From Holzapfeliella saturejae (GTDB taxonomy: Bacteria; Bacillota; Bacilli; Lactobacillales; Lactobacillaceae): DNA of 37,071 bases. The stretch is from assembly GCF_037546065.1 (NCBI RefSeq), contig NZ_JAWMWG010000006.1, positions 1-37,071 on the forward strand. The letters run 5' to 3'. How positions within the stretch are numbered: the stretch's first letter is position 1; each line of letters opens with the position of its first letter. This document shows, piece by piece, positions 1 to 9,270 of the stretch. The notes below the pieces were generated by a model. That model saw only the letters and a list, made by a program, of their open reading frames with translations, had not been told where the DNA came from and did no database searches. Position numbers and translations under genes: made by a program.

Positions 1-538
1 TGATATCGTAATTACTCATGCTTTCTTCCCACGAGCCAATGCCCATAAAAAGGCAGATGAAGATGGTATTCCTCTTTTTGGTTGGGAAGATGACGGATTT
101 TTAACCATGTCTAATACACCGACGGTTTTATATGACGACATTGTACAGTGGTTTATCGACATGCGTGATAAAGGTTTCAAAATCAAGCGTGTTGGATTTG
201 ATAAAAAGTTTGGTCGTGAGTTCTTTATTAAGATGAAGCAACACTACTTCAAGATGGTTGACCAGCCACAGCTTTACTACGTTAAGAGTGAAGGGTTTAG
301 AAGAATTGAGATGAAAGTTAAGAACAAGCAGTTCTACTACTTACACTCAGAAGCCTATGAGTACAACGTGGCTAACGTGAAAGCAATTGAAAAAGTAGAC
401 GATGCAATTCAATATGAAAAAATTGATGGAGATGGTGGTCATCATCGTATCGATTTATTCGATGCTTCAGTCTTCGGAGCTGTTCAAATGTTAAAAGATA
501 TTAAATTAAGAGTTGATACAAGTGATTTCTTCGGTTAA
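1..538 (+). CDS. terL: Terminase large subunit, C-terminal part (continues from the right edge)
   Basis: This is the 3' part of the gene that starts at 35888. The open frame begins at base 2 with no start codon, and the last two bases of the window (GT) plus base 1 (T) complete a codon. Joining the ends gives an uninterrupted protein of about 573 residues, the usual length of HK97-type large terminases. The C-terminal half carries the RNase H-like nuclease that cuts concatemeric DNA during packaging. The first ATG at 107 is internal and should not be used as a start. The stop lies just upstream of the portal ribosome binding site, as is normal in head operons. Confidence 0.93.
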   Translation, partial: DIVITHAFFPRANAHKKADEDGIPLFGWEDDGFLTMSNTPTVLYDDIVQWFIDMRDKGFKIKRVGFDKKFGREFFIKMKQHYFKMVDQPQLYYVKSEGFRRIEMKVKNKQFYYLHSEAYEYNVANVKAIEKVDDAIQYEKIDGDGGHHRIDLFDASVFGAVQMLKDIKLRVDTSDFFG

Positions 539-552
539 AGGAGGTGAAAATA

Positions 553-1764
553 ATGTGGAATCCTTTTAAAAAGGCTGAAAAAAGAAGTTCAGTCAATCAG
601 GTTTATAGAACAGTTTCTATGACTGACTTTCAAACACTACTAAGTGACAACACACACGCTACGCTTGCGGATAACCCTCAAGTTCGAGCTGCAGTAGATG
701 TGGTGGCTGACCTAGTAAGTAATATGTCAATCCATCTGATGCAGTCAACGGACAAAGGTGCTTTAAGGGTTAACAATGGACTTTCTAAGTTGATCGATAT
801 TAGTCCAGCAAAAAACATGACACGTAAGAGTTGGATTACAAAGATTGTACGTGACCTTTTCTTATATGGCGATGGCAATTCCATTGCTCGAATAGTGGTG
901 CAACCCGGTTCTGATTACCTAACAGAGCTACAACCACTCGATATGTCACGGGTAATTTATAAATACAGCGAAGATACAAATGAACTAGTGATTAACTACA
1001 AAAACGAAGATTTAAGTAGTGATCAATTAGTTCATTTTTTAATTAATCCTGACCCATCAGTACCGCAGATAGGCACTTCTGTTCGTGATGTGTTGCAACC
1101 TATCATTACTAATTTAGCTCAAGCGGCACAGACCAAATCTACATTCATGCGTGGCAAATATATGCCGAACTTAATTGTAAAAGTTGATGCTGAAGACCAG
1201 TCGTTAAAAAGTAAAGAAGCAAGACAAAAAGTGGTCGATAGTTACACTATTTCCGCTAACGGGTTAGCTCCGTGGGTAATTCCAGCAGGAATGGGGGTTG
1301 AACAAGTTAAACCACTTTCTTTAAAAGATATTGCTTTGAATGAGTCGGTTGAACTAGATAATCGCACCATTGCCGCTGCTTTTGGCATACCACCTTTTTT
1401 ACTTAGCGTAGGGAACTTCGATAAACAACAATTCAATAACTTTGTTAACACAAAGATTGCATCAATCGGGCAGATGATAGCCCAAACGCTGACTAAAGAT
1501 ATCTTATACAGTCCGGATTTATACTTCCAATTCAATCCAAGAAGCCTTTACTCCTACGACATTTCAGAACTGATTAACTCAGGTAAAGAGATGGTTGATA
1601 GAACCGCCATGTCACGTAACGAGCTACGTGGCTGGGTAGGTCTTGAGCCTCGTGAAGATATGGAAGAACTAATCACACTTGAAAACTACATTCCAAGCTC
1701 TGCACTGGGTGACCAATCTAAATTGAAAGGTGGTGATACAAATGACAATCAAGAAAAGAACTAG
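553..1764 (+). CDS. Portal protein, HK97 family
   Basis: This 403-residue protein has the typical portal order: a basic N-terminus (MWNPFKKAEK), an early segment with VRAAVDVVADLVS, a GDGNSIA motif, and the clip/stem part containing LDNRTIAAAFGIPPFLL. It forms the dodecameric ring at the capsid vertex through which terminase packs DNA and to which the connector proteins bind. I chose ATG 553 because AAAGGAGG lies at the correct distance upstream; the in-frame GTG at 544 overlaps that ribosome binding site. The 3' end overlaps the protease gene by 23 bases, which suggests translational coupling. Confidence 0.93.
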   Translation: MWNPFKKAEKRSSVNQVYRTVSMTDFQTLLSDNTHATLADNPQVRAAVDVVADLVSNMSIHLMQSTDKGALRVNNGLSKLIDISPAKNMTRKSWITKIVRDLFLYGDGNSIARIVVQPGSDYLTELQPLDMSRVIYKYSEDTNELVINYKNEDLSSDQLVHFLINPDPSVPQIGTSVRDVLQPIITNLAQAAQTKSTFMRGKYMPNLIVKVDAEDQSLKSKEARQKVVDSYTISANGLAPWVIPAGMGVEQVKPLSLKDIALNESVELDNRTIAAAFGIPPFLLSVGNFDKQQFNNFVNTKIASIGQMIAQTLTKDILYSPDLYFQFNPRSLYSYDISELINSGKEMVDRTAMSRNELRGWVGLEPREDMEELITLENYIPSSALGDQSKLKGGDTNDNQEKN

Positions 1765-2326
1765 CTTAGTTGATAATGCAAAATTCAGAACTGCCGAAAC
1801 TGATAATGGTGAGAAAGTCATTGAAGGTTACTTTGTGGTCTTTGATGAATTAACTAATCTTTTTGGTGACTTCTATGAAAAAGTTTCGCCAGATGCAATT
1901 TCAGACAATATCAACAATCAAGATGTTAGAGCTTTGTATGATCATGACACTTCAAAAGTGCTTGGTCGTACTAAGTCAGGAACGCTTACTTTAACTAAAG
2001 ATTCAAAAGGGCTTTGGGGCAAAATCGTTGTAAACGAAGATGACTCCGAAGCTCTTTCTATTTACTCAAAAATCAAACGTGGCGATGTGTCACAAGCCAG
2101 TTTTGGTTTCTACATCAACGATGAAGATTACACGTCAAATGGTAATAGCACCATTTCAACGCTGACTGACATTGAGCTTTTTGAAGTTAGTGTGGTTGCT
2201 TTCCCAGCTTATCCATCAACTGAGATTAGTGCTCGTAGCAAAGACGTTGAAAGCTTTAAACAACGTCAATTTGAAGCACGTAAAAATAAACTTTTAAATC
2301 AATTAAAGGAGAAATCACATGCCTAG
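1742..2326 (+). CDS. HK97-type prohead protease
   Basis: This protein of about 194 residues matches the HK97 prohead protease pattern. An RALYDHDTSKVLGRT segment holds the conserved His, and DVSQASFGFYI holds the Ser-xx-Ser-Phe-Gly-Phe signature. It cleaves the N-terminal scaffold region from the capsid protein during maturation and then itself. ATG 1742 follows AAAGGTGG; an in-frame GTG at 1730 is less well placed. The gene lies between portal and capsid genes and overlaps both, the usual order in this family. Confidence 0.92.
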   Translation: MTIKKRTSLVDNAKFRTAETDNGEKVIEGYFVVFDELTNLFGDFYEKVSPDAISDNINNQDVRALYDHDTSKVLGRTKSGTLTLTKDSKGLWGKIVVNEDDSEALSIYSKIKRGDVSQASFGFYINDEDYTSNGNSTISTLTDIELFEVSVVAFPAYPSTEISARSKDVESFKQRQFEARKNKLLNQLKEKSHA

Positions 2327-3581
2327 TCCAATTATTTTAAATCAACGACTAAATTTAAAAAATAAAGCTCTTGAAGAAAAACGTAGTGCTTTAAAAGAGC
2401 TTAAAAAATCTGAAAAAGAAATTGAAACAAGAGCTGCAGCAGTTAAAACTGATGAAGAGTTAGATGCTATTTCTAAAGAATCAGATGAACTTGAAGCAGT
2501 TAAAACATCACTTAGAAGTGAAGTTACAGAGTTGGAAAGTGCTGTTGCAAATTTAGAGGAAGAAGTACGTAATGCTTCTGGATCTACTACCCAAGAAAGA
2601 AAAGAGGAAGATACTATGTCAACAACAGAAAATTTTAAAGAAGTCCGTTCAGGTAATGAAAAAGAAAAACAACTACGTGGTTTAATGAAATTCATTCACT
2701 CTCGTGGTGAAGACAAATCAGGTATCAAAACTGATAGCGAAAATTTTGGTGCTTTAATCCCTAAAGATATCCAATATAGCTTAAACCCTGCTGTTGAAAC
2801 ATCTTACGACTTGTCCCAATATGTAAATGTTGAAAACGTACCAATGTCAGGTGGTCAATATTTTGTACAAAAGAACGCTACTGATAGACTTTATGAAAAA
2901 GAAGAGCTTGACACTCATCCAGAACTTGACACTCAAGCTTACAAAACAATTAAGTGGAATGTGACTACACGTTCTGGTTCTATCATGTACTCTTTTGAAG
3001 CAATGCAAGACGTTTACCAACTAGAAAACTTTTTACAAAAACATGTTAGTCAACGTGTAGTAAACACTAAAAACGCTATGATTGGTCAAGCAATTAAAAA
3101 ATCTGAAGTTAAAGAAGTAGAAGACCTCGATGCAATCAAAGATGTCATTGATGACTTAGATCCAGCATATCCAGAAGTAAAAATTTACTTAACTAAAAGT
3201 GCGTTTAACTTTCTAAATAAATTAAAAGACAAAAACGGTAATTACTTGTTAGAAAAAGACCCTCAAGCTCCATCCGGTAAAGCTGTAGACGGTGTTCCAA
3301 TCGTTAAGATTAGTGATAATTTATTGGGCAAAGGTGCAGGATTTGTTGGTAGTCTACGTAGTTATACCACTCTTTTTGATAGAGCTGAAGTATCACTTGG
3401 TTGGGACACACCACAGCGTTTTGCAAAAAATATTGGTGTTGCCATTCGTTCAGACATTAAAGTGACTGATGAAGATGCAGGTAAAATGATTCAAATTAAA
3501 TCAATCCCTAATACAGGTTATACAGCAGATTACACAGTTGTTGACTCTAAAAAGGACCAAGATTCTACAACTAAAAAGTAA
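2319..3581 (+). CDS. Major capsid protein, HK97 fold, with N-terminal scaffold domain
   Basis: This 420-residue protein starts with about 95 residues of charged heptad-like coiled coil (residues 5 to 95), the delta/scaffold region normally removed by the protease encoded next to it. The rest has the HK97 capsid pattern: an N-arm, NPAVETSYDLSQYVNVENVPM in the E-loop/spine region, and a C-terminal segment with TTLFDRAEVSLGWDTPQRFAKN, typical of this family. An ATG near 2615 lies close to the probable cleavage boundary, so a shorter internal product is possible. AAAGGAG precedes the start, and the gene overlaps the protease stop. Confidence 0.93.
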   Translation: MPSPIILNQRLNLKNKALEEKRSALKELKKSEKEIETRAAAVKTDEELDAISKESDELEAVKTSLRSEVTELESAVANLEEEVRNASGSTTQERKEEDTMSTTENFKEVRSGNEKEKQLRGLMKFIHSRGEDKSGIKTDSENFGALIPKDIQYSLNPAVETSYDLSQYVNVENVPMSGGQYFVQKNATDRLYEKEELDTHPELDTQAYKTIKWNVTTRSGSIMYSFEAMQDVYQLENFLQKHVSQRVVNTKNAMIGQAIKKSEVKEVEDLDAIKDVIDDLDPAYPEVKIYLTKSAFNFLNKLKDKNGNYLLEKDPQAPSGKAVDGVPIVKISDNLLGKGAGFVGSLRSYTTLFDRAEVSLGWDTPQRFAKNIGVAIRSDIKVTDEDAGKMIQIKSIPNTGYTADYTVVDSKKDQDSTTKK

Positions 3582-3594
3582 GGAGTTGATCTAA

Positions 3595-3858
3595 TTGAAC
3601 CAACTACAACTTTTAAAAGCTAACTTAGGTATCACGACTGATAAACGTGATGCCTACTTGCAATTTGTTTTAGATTCCACTCAGGAAGAACTAACTAAGG
3701 GTAAAGGTATTAAATTTAATACTTCCGAGGCTGATTCCTTCTTGATTGATTACACAGCATGGCAGTTTAGAAATCGTGGCGAAGGTGTTATGCCACGTTT
3801 CTTAGAGTACCGTATGCGTAACTTAATGATTAAGACTTATGGTGATGAAAATGCTTGA
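3595..3858 (+). CDS. Head-tail connector protein (gp6-like)
   Basis: This small protein of 87 residues starts with TTG behind AAGGAGTTGATC. Its size, position directly after the capsid gene, and helical character (NQLQLLKANLGITTDKRDAYLQFVL, then a segment ending in DYTAWQFRNRGEG) match the HK97 gp6 / SPP1 gp15 class of adaptors, which form a ring beneath the portal. The assignment rests on pattern and gene order, not on a catalytic motif. Confidence 0.8.
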   Translation: MNQLQLLKANLGITTDKRDAYLQFVLDSTQEELTKGKGIKFNTSEADSFLIDYTAWQFRNRGEGVMPRFLEYRMRNLMIKTYGDENA

Positions 3859-4156
3859 TTGGGCTGATGACTTAATTTTAGTTAAGCAGACACATAAAAC
3901 TGATGACTACGGTAACCGTAAGGCTGCTGAAACGTTGTCGACAATCCAAGCTAATAAAAAAGACATGATGCGTAATGAATTTTATCAAGCAGCACAGGCA
4001 GGCATCAGACCTGCTTTTCTTTTTATCATTCATCCTTTTGAGTATGACGATGAAACAATCGTTATATATGAAGGAAAACGCTATACAGTGGTTCGCCAGT
4101 TTCAACGTTCAGACGATGAACTAGAACTGTATGTAGAAAGAAAGGTGGTTAACTAA
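3851..4156 (+). CDS. Head closure / head-tail joining protein
   Basis: This protein of about 101 residues begins MLDWADDLILVKQTHKTDDYGNRKAAE, the form of phage head-tail joining proteins (SPP1 gp16 class), which are short beta-rich stopper proteins. ATG 3851 lies behind GGTGATGAAA; upstream in-frame ATGs at 3839 and 3845 are also possible. It overlaps the connector gene by 8 bases. The C-terminal VRQFQRSDDELELYVERKV is consistent with the family. Function is inferred from position and overall sequence character. Confidence 0.78.
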   Translation: MLDWADDLILVKQTHKTDDYGNRKAAETLSTIQANKKDMMRNEFYQAAQAGIRPAFLFIIHPFEYDDETIVIYEGKRYTVVRQFQRSDDELELYVERKVVN

Positions 4157-4497
4157 TGAATTTAGAAGAACAAATTAGTCAGATTTTAAACGGTTTTTCA
4201 AATGAAGTTAAAACTACTATTTCTACTGCTACTGAGGAATCGGCGGATAAAGCTGTTGATTATCTTAAAAACAATTCACCTAAGCATACAGGTAAGTATG
4301 CTAAGAGTTGGACTAAAACAAAACGTGGTAAGGCAATCATCGTTAATAATAAGAAATTCTACACACTTACCCATTTACTAGAATATGGTCACCAAAAACG
4401 GAGTGGCGGCAGAACAAAAGCTTTGCCACACATTGCTAAAGCAGAAAAGTTAGCTAACGATAATTTTGAAAGAGAGATTAGAAATATTGGAACTTAA
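4156..4497 (+). CDS. HK97 gp10-like neck/tail-joining protein
   Basis: This 113-residue protein shows the HK97 gp10-like pattern: an N-terminal helix, DYLKNNSPKHTGKYAKSW (the 'SP..TG.ya.sW' core), then LLEYGHQKRSGG and LPHIAKAEK near the end. Members sit at the head-tail interface and help complete tails. The start overlaps the stop of the preceding gene by one base (TAATG). Family membership is well supported; the exact role in this phage is inferred. Confidence 0.85.
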   Translation: MNLEEQISQILNGFSNEVKTTISTATEESADKAVDYLKNNSPKHTGKYAKSWTKTKRGKAIIVNNKKFYTLTHLLEYGHQKRSGGRTKALPHIAKAEKLANDNFEREIRNIGT

Positions 4498-4813
4498 AAC
4501 ACTAATCAACACTTTAAAACAGACTGGCCTACCAGTCGCTTACGGTAGTTTAGGTGGTACTGATGACGACACAGAGGTTCCTCAACCACCTTATTTAGTG
4601 GTTTTAGAAGATACACGCAGTGATTTTATCGCTGATAACGTTAATTATTCTAAATCCCATAACTACCACATTGAATTTTACTTTGATGAAAAGAATCCAG
4701 AACTTGAAGAACAGATTGAAGCGGTGCTGACAAATAACAGTATCGCTTTTTCTGTGTCTGAAGATATGTGGATTCCTGAAGAAAGATTTTTTGAAAAAAT
4801 TTACTCAATTTAA
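4466..4813 (+). CDS. Tail completion/terminator protein
   Basis: This protein of 108 to 115 residues lies between the gp10-like gene and the major tail protein, the slot of the tail terminator. It contains LPVAYGSLGGTDDDTEVPQPPYLVVLEDTRSDF and a later YHIEFYFDEKNPELEEQIEAVL, matching the short phage proteins found in this slot in Lactobacillales siphoviruses. Two TTG starts are possible, at 4466 and 4487. The second gives MELKTLINTLKQTG and a shorter overlap; no strong ribosome binding site decides between them. Confidence 0.72.
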   Translation: MKERLEILELKTLINTLKQTGLPVAYGSLGGTDDDTEVPQPPYLVVLEDTRSDFIADNVNYSKSHNYHIEFYFDEKNPELEEQIEAVLTNNSIAFSVSEDMWIPEERFFEKIYSI

Positions 4814-4825
4814 AGGAGACTAACT

Positions 4826-5395
4826 ATGACACAAAACAAAGTAAGTTTTGGTCTAAGTAACGTACAAATTGCGTTACTTAGCGATGACGGAACTAAATTA
4901 AACTATGAAACACCTTTTGCGTTACCTGGTGCTGTTGAGCTTTCGCTTGATCCAGAAGGAGATTCAACTCCTTTTTATGCTGATAACTTGTTATTCCACA
5001 ATATGACAACAAATAACGGATACAGTGGGAAATTAACAATTGCCAATGTTACCGATGAATTTAGATTAAGGGTTTTAGGCGAGAAAGTGGATGCAGATGG
5101 TAACCAAGTTGAATTTTCAGATGCACAAAGTAAGCCTTTTGGAATGACTTTCCAAATTGAAGGTGATGCTAACGCCACTCGACATGTTCTATTCAACGTA
5201 ACTGCTAAACGTCCATCTTTATCTTCGAAGACTACAGAAGATAAAGCGGAAGTTCAAAGTAACGAACTAACTTTTACAGCCGCTCCTGACCCTTACACGA
5301 AAATTCCAAAAATGAAGAACTCAAACCCAGAATCTGAAACTTATAAAAACTGGTTTAACCAAATGCCTAAATACCAAGTAGGAGGTAAAAACTAA
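4826..5395 (+). CDS. Major tail protein
   Basis: This 189-residue protein stacks as rings to form the tail tube. It begins MTQNKVSFGLSNVQIALL and contains TPFALPGAVELSLDPEGDSTPFYADN, the characteristic segment of phi13/phiLC3-type major tail proteins, followed by a beta-rich C-terminus. AAAGGAG precedes the ATG. Its position just before the gpG/gpGT chaperone pair and the tape measure gene supports the call. Confidence 0.92.
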   Translation: MTQNKVSFGLSNVQIALLSDDGTKLNYETPFALPGAVELSLDPEGDSTPFYADNLLFHNMTTNNGYSGKLTIANVTDEFRLRVLGEKVDADGNQVEFSDAQSKPFGMTFQIEGDANATRHVLFNVTAKRPSLSSKTTEDKAEVQSNELTFTAAPDPYTKIPKMKNSNPESETYKNWFNQMPKYQVGGKN

Positions 5396-5790
5396 TGCAA
5401 AAAATTATTAACACAACTAGTGGTGACATTCGACTTAGATCGAGTGCTGCTACAGTAATTTTTTACAAAAGTGAATTTGGAAAGGACTTCTTTTCTGATG
5501 CAATTGCAACAGCAAAGATGTTTGAATCTTTAAGCTTTAAAGAAGGTGAAGAGCCTGATTTTTCTGAATTATCTATGGAAGAGATTGAACGAATCGATTT
5601 AAGTCTTATCTATCAAATGTTGTGGTGCTTTGCTCGTGGAGCTGACAAAAACATCGAACCACTAGCAGATTGGCTTGATAACTATGATGACTTGCCACTT
5701 GAAGAAGTTACACCTGCGATTTCAGAACTTATGGAAGCTACTTTTAAAACAACAAAAAAGTCGAAGCTGAAAACCAATCAAAAGAATTAA
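5395..5790 (+). CDS. Tail assembly chaperone, short product (gpG-like)
   Basis: This 131-residue protein is the unshifted product of the tail chaperone locus. It begins two bases before the major tail stop ends (TAATG), so the genes are coupled. It contains FYKSEFGKDFFSDAIATAKMF and a C-terminal IYQMLWCFARGADKN, the usual pattern of Gram-positive gpG-like proteins. Its role is to coat the tape measure protein and load tail protein onto it; it is absent from the mature particle. Its last 9 codons lie downstream of the slippery site at 5754-5760. Confidence 0.88.
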   Translation: MQKIINTTSGDIRLRSSAATVIFYKSEFGKDFFSDAIATAKMFESLSFKEGEEPDFSELSMEEIERIDLSLIYQMLWCFARGADKNIEPLADWLDNYDDLPLEEVTPAISELMEATFKTTKKSKLKTNQKN

Positions 5791-5963
5791 TTGATACAGA
5801 CTCATTTCTTTTTATCACAAAAGAAATGGGTTTTTCTTTGTCCGAAATTTCAGAAATGCAGATAGGACAAGTCTTAGATTACATGGCTGAGTACGTTAAG
5901 CAAAAAGACGACTCAGGCAAAACAAAAAGAAAAGCTACTCAAGCTGATATTGATGCTTTTTAG
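5395..5963 (+). CDS. Tail assembly chaperone, frameshift fusion (gpGT-like)
   Basis: Slippage at 5754-5760 fuses the first 122 codons of the gpG frame to 67 codons of the -1 frame, giving a protein of about 189 residues. The extension reads VEAENQSKELIDTDSFLF, then ITKEMGFSLSEISEM and IGQVLDYMAEYVKQKD, with a Lys/Arg-rich end and a stop at 5961-5963. The extension corresponds to gpT of lambda-like chaperones, which contacts the tube protein. It has no start codon of its own with a ribosome binding site, so it would be missed as an independent gene. The tape measure ribosome binding site lies directly after the stop. Confidence 0.85.
5754..5760 (+). promoter_or_regulatory. Programmed -1 ribosomal frameshift site A AAA AAG
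   Basis: In the gpG frame the codons read ACA AAA AAG, giving the heptamer A_AAA_AAG, one of the most efficient bacterial -1 slippery sequences (also used in dnaX). The -1 frame is open from here to 5963 and closed upstream, exactly as expected for a gpG/gpGT pair. I did not identify a clear stimulatory stem-loop downstream. Confidence 0.88.
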
Positions 5964-5975
5964 AAAGGAGGATAT

Positions 5976-8900
5976 ATGGCAGGAAATATTAAGGGAATTA
6001 CGATTGAACTTAATGGAGATACAACTAAGTTAGATCAGTCTTTAAGTAAGACCGAAAAAAACGTTAAATCTGTTAATGGTGAGCTTAGAAACGTAAATAA
6101 TCTTTTGCGATTCAATCCTGGAAATACTGAACTGTTGGGACAAAAGCAACAGTTACTTTCACAACAAATTAGTAATACTTCTTCTAAACTCTCTACTTTA
6201 AAAGATGCACAATCTCAAGTAGAAAAGCAGTTTAAATCTGGTGATTTGGGCGAAGATAAGTACCGTGCTTTTCAACGTGAAGTAATTGCAACTGAAAGTA
6301 AGTTAAATACTTACAAAGGGCAACTACAAGCTTCACAAAATGAAGAGAAAAACTTAAAGGAAGAGACTAATCGTCTTACTGCACTCTTCCAGTCAACAGG
6401 TAAAAAAGTTGATGATTTTTCAGACCTGTTAGGCCCTAAGATGACTGCGAAAATTAGAGAAGGTAAAGCTAGTTCGACCGAAATTAAAGACTCTATCAAC
6501 AAAATTGGACGTGCTGTAACAGACTCTGAAAAAGACTTTACAGGATTTAATAAAGCTTTATCTAGTATCAACGATGGTGGTTCAATTAAGCAAATAAAAA
6601 AAGAATTAGATGGTCTGGGCGACAGTTCTAACTCTGCTTTACAAAAAATTAAAAGCTCAGCCTTTGCACAAAAGATGAAGGTTGTGGCTGATGGCTTAAA
6701 ACAAGCTGGCGATATGGCTAAACAAATGGCAGGCAAAGCTACTTCTGCCGGTGATGAGTTTAGAAATGCATCAAACAGTATGATCAAACAAACCGGTAAA
6801 ACCGGTGATGCTGCTAAAGACATGCAAAAGGCTTTTGATAACATCTACGGTTCAACGGTGATTGCTGATAGTGGTGTGCTTGCTGACACAATTTCAAACG
6901 TTACTAAGCGTTTTAACTTGCAAGGCAAAGAATTAGAAAACGTTACTAAAAGCATCATCAGTTACTCAAAAGCAACAGGGCAAGATAGTGCATCTGCCAC
7001 TAATAACCTGGCCGATGTAATGAATAAATTTAATATCAAGGCTAGCGAAAGTGGTAAAGTCCTAGATGCTTTAGTTGCCGGATATCAACAAGGAACATTC
7101 CAAACTGGGGAACTAGAAAGTGCAGTCTCTAGTGCTGCTCCTTTCTTCCATGAATTGGGGTTATCAGTTGAAAGTAGTATCAGCATGATTGCCAAATGGA
7201 GTGCAGCAGGTGTTGAGAGTAATGAAGTTTTAGCTGGTTTTAGAAAAGCTAGACAAAACTTAACTAAAGACGGTGGCGATTTCAACGCAGGGTTACAAAA
7301 GACTTACGATGCAATCAAGAACTCAACCTCAGTAACTGAAGCTGCTTCTACTGCTTCTGAAGTCTTTGGAAATAAAGCTGGACCAGGTCTAGCTACCGCA
7401 ATTAAACAAGGAAGATTATCACTCGATGATCTAAAAGGCGGCGCTACTGATACTTCTAATACCTTAAAAAACACAATGGGGGCTTTAGACGGTACTTCAC
7501 AAGCACAAATGGCTGTTCAAAGTCAAAACTTAAAACGTGCGTTGTCTGAATTAGGTCAAGCAATTTCTAGTGCTGTTTTACCTTTTATCAAGGCTTTAAC
7601 ACCTTTTGTGAAAGATATGGCAGAAAAGTTTAGAAATTTACCAGAAGGTATTCAAAGTGCAATAGTCGCTGTTGGTTCTATAGGTGCAGCACTAGCTATA
7701 CTGGCACCAATAATTACCAGTATTATAACCACTATTAAAAGTTTAAGTATCGCCTATAAAGCAATAAAAGAATTTGACATTATTAGCAAACTATCAGCAC
7801 TAATCCCTGTAATAGCCAGTGTAGGCTGGCCCATTTTAGCTGTTGTTGCTGCAATTGCTGCAGTTATAGCCATAATCATGAACTGGGGAACAATTGTAGA
7901 GTGGTTTAAAGGAATTTTCGCTGGATTAGGTGTGTGGATTGGACAAGTTGTTGGAAACATCAAAAATTTCTTTAGTGGACTAGGGAAATGGTTTGAAAAT
8001 CTATGGAATGGAATGACAACTGGTGTAAGTAACTTCATCAAGTCTATACAAAGCTTTTTTGATGGTTTAAAAACATGGTTTCAACAAATTTTCACTGAAA
8101 TAGGAAAATTATTCATTGCATACTTACAGATGTGTATAAGCATTTGGACTAATATTTGGAATGCAATAGTATCGATAATTCAAGCTGTTTGGAACGTTAT
8201 TCAAACAATCATAACTTATGCAATCGCCATAGTAGCCACAATTATAATGACTACCTTAAATGTGATTTTAGGGATATGGAGTGCAATCTGGGGATTATTG
8301 GGCCCTATTGTTCAAACAGTCTGGAATGGGATTACTACCACTGTTTCAGCAGCTATAAATGTTGTTTCTACCATTATTAGTAATGTTATGAACTTTATCT
8401 CAACAACGTGGCAAACAATTTGGAATGCAATTGTTGCTTTCGTGCAACCGATTTTAGAAACAATTTCAGCAGTAATTTCAACAACAATAAATGCGATATC
8501 CACCACATGGCAAACTGTATGGAATGGTATATCAACTGTTTTTAACACCGTTTTGAACGGGATTGTATCGTTTGCAACTACTTTCATGGCAACCATCCAA
8601 TCTATCATCTCGACAACTATCAATGTTATATCAACCACATGGCAGACAGTTTGGAATGGCATTAGCAGTTTCTTTACGACAGTTTGGAACACAATTTCAA
8701 GCACCGTTTCAAGCGTTATAAACGGTGTATCTTCAACAATTTCTAGCGTGTGGAATGGGATTAAAAGTACTACCGAAAGTGTTTGGAATGGCATTAAATC
8801 GGCCATTCAAGGACCAATTGAAACAGCAAGAGATATTGTTAAAAGTGTGATTGATGCCATAAAAGGATTCTTTAGTTTTAAAATCAGTTGGCCTCATATT

Positions 8901-9269
8901 CCACTTCCTCACTTCGGTATCAATCCTTCAGGCTGGCAGATTGGGGATTTGCTAAAAGGCTCAATCCCTAGCCTTGCTATTGATTGGCATGCTAAGGGTG
9001 GTATCTTGAATAAACCTACACTTTTTACAGATGATGCCGGTGGACTTCATGGAGCTGGTGAAGCAGGACCAGAAGCTGTTATTCCTTTGAATAATGATAC
9101 CTTCAATAAATTAGGAAATGCTATCGCCGAGAATACAGATGCTGGTAACGTCAACCTTAACCTAACTGTTTACGGTGACTTAGACAGTCGCACAGCTAAA
9201 AAGTGGGCCCAAGTAATGGCAAACGAGCTTGAAAATCTTAACCGCAGACGTAGTTTAGGAGGTGCATAG
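5976..9269 (+). CDS. Tail tape measure protein
   Basis: This 1097-residue protein is the longest in the genome and sets tail length. The N-terminus (GNIKGITIELNGDTTKLDQ) and about 130 residues of coiled coil are typical. TMP motifs follow, such as GTFQTGELESAVSSAAPFF, around residues 370 to 400. Hydrophobic segments lie at about 560-640. From about residue 640 to 960 there are many degenerate repeats centred on W-(Q/N)-x-x-WNGI, for example TTWQTVWNGISTVF. The C-terminus (GGILNKPTLF, GAGEAGPEAVIPL) is the common phage TMP tail-tip segment. AAAGGAGG lies upstream of the ATG. No lytic transglycosylase or peptidase domain is obvious. Confidence 0.95.
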   Translation: MAGNIKGITIELNGDTTKLDQSLSKTEKNVKSVNGELRNVNNLLRFNPGNTELLGQKQQLLSQQISNTSSKLSTLKDAQSQVEKQFKSGDLGEDKYRAFQREVIATESKLNTYKGQLQASQNEEKNLKEETNRLTALFQSTGKKVDDFSDLLGPKMTAKIREGKASSTEIKDSINKIGRAVTDSEKDFTGFNKALSSINDGGSIKQIKKELDGLGDSSNSALQKIKSSAFAQKMKVVADGLKQAGDMAKQMAGKATSAGDEFRNASNSMIKQTGKTGDAAKDMQKAFDNIYGSTVIADSGVLADTISNVTKRFNLQGKELENVTKSIISYSKATGQDSASATNNLADVMNKFNIKASESGKVLDALVAGYQQGTFQTGELESAVSSAAPFFHELGLSVESSISMIAKWSAAGVESNEVLAGFRKARQNLTKDGGDFNAGLQKTYDAIKNSTSVTEAASTASEVFGNKAGPGLATAIKQGRLSLDDLKGGATDTSNTLKNTMGALDGTSQAQMAVQSQNLKRALSELGQAISSAVLPFIKALTPFVKDMAEKFRNLPEGIQSAIVAVGSIGAALAILAPIITSIITTIKSLSIAYKAIKEFDIISKLSALIPVIASVGWPILAVVAAIAAVIAIIMNWGTIVEWFKGIFAGLGVWIGQVVGNIKNFFSGLGKWFENLWNGMTTGVSNFIKSIQSFFDGLKTWFQQIFTEIGKLFIAYLQMCISIWTNIWNAIVSIIQAVWNVIQTIITYAIAIVATIIMTTLNVILGIWSAIWGLLGPIVQTVWNGITTTVSAAINVVSTIISNVMNFISTTWQTIWNAIVAFVQPILETISAVISTTINAISTTWQTVWNGISTVFNTVLNGIVSFATTFMATIQSIISTTINVISTTWQTVWNGISSFFTTVWNTISSTVSSVINGVSSTISSVWNGIKSTTESVWNGIKSAIQGPIETARDIVKSVIDAIKGFFSFKISWPHIPLPHFGINPSGWQIGDLLKGSIPSLAIDWHAKGGILNKPTLFTDDAGGLHGAGEAGPEAVIPLNNDTFNKLGNAIAENTDAGNVNLNLTVYGDLDSRTAKKWAQVMANELENLNRRRSLGGA

Positions 9270-9270
9270 T

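Noticed and set aside
7754..8806. Long minus-strand frames opposite the tape measure gene.
   Set aside because: They mirror the repetitive WNGI coding region, lack ribosome binding sites and have no sensible protein character.
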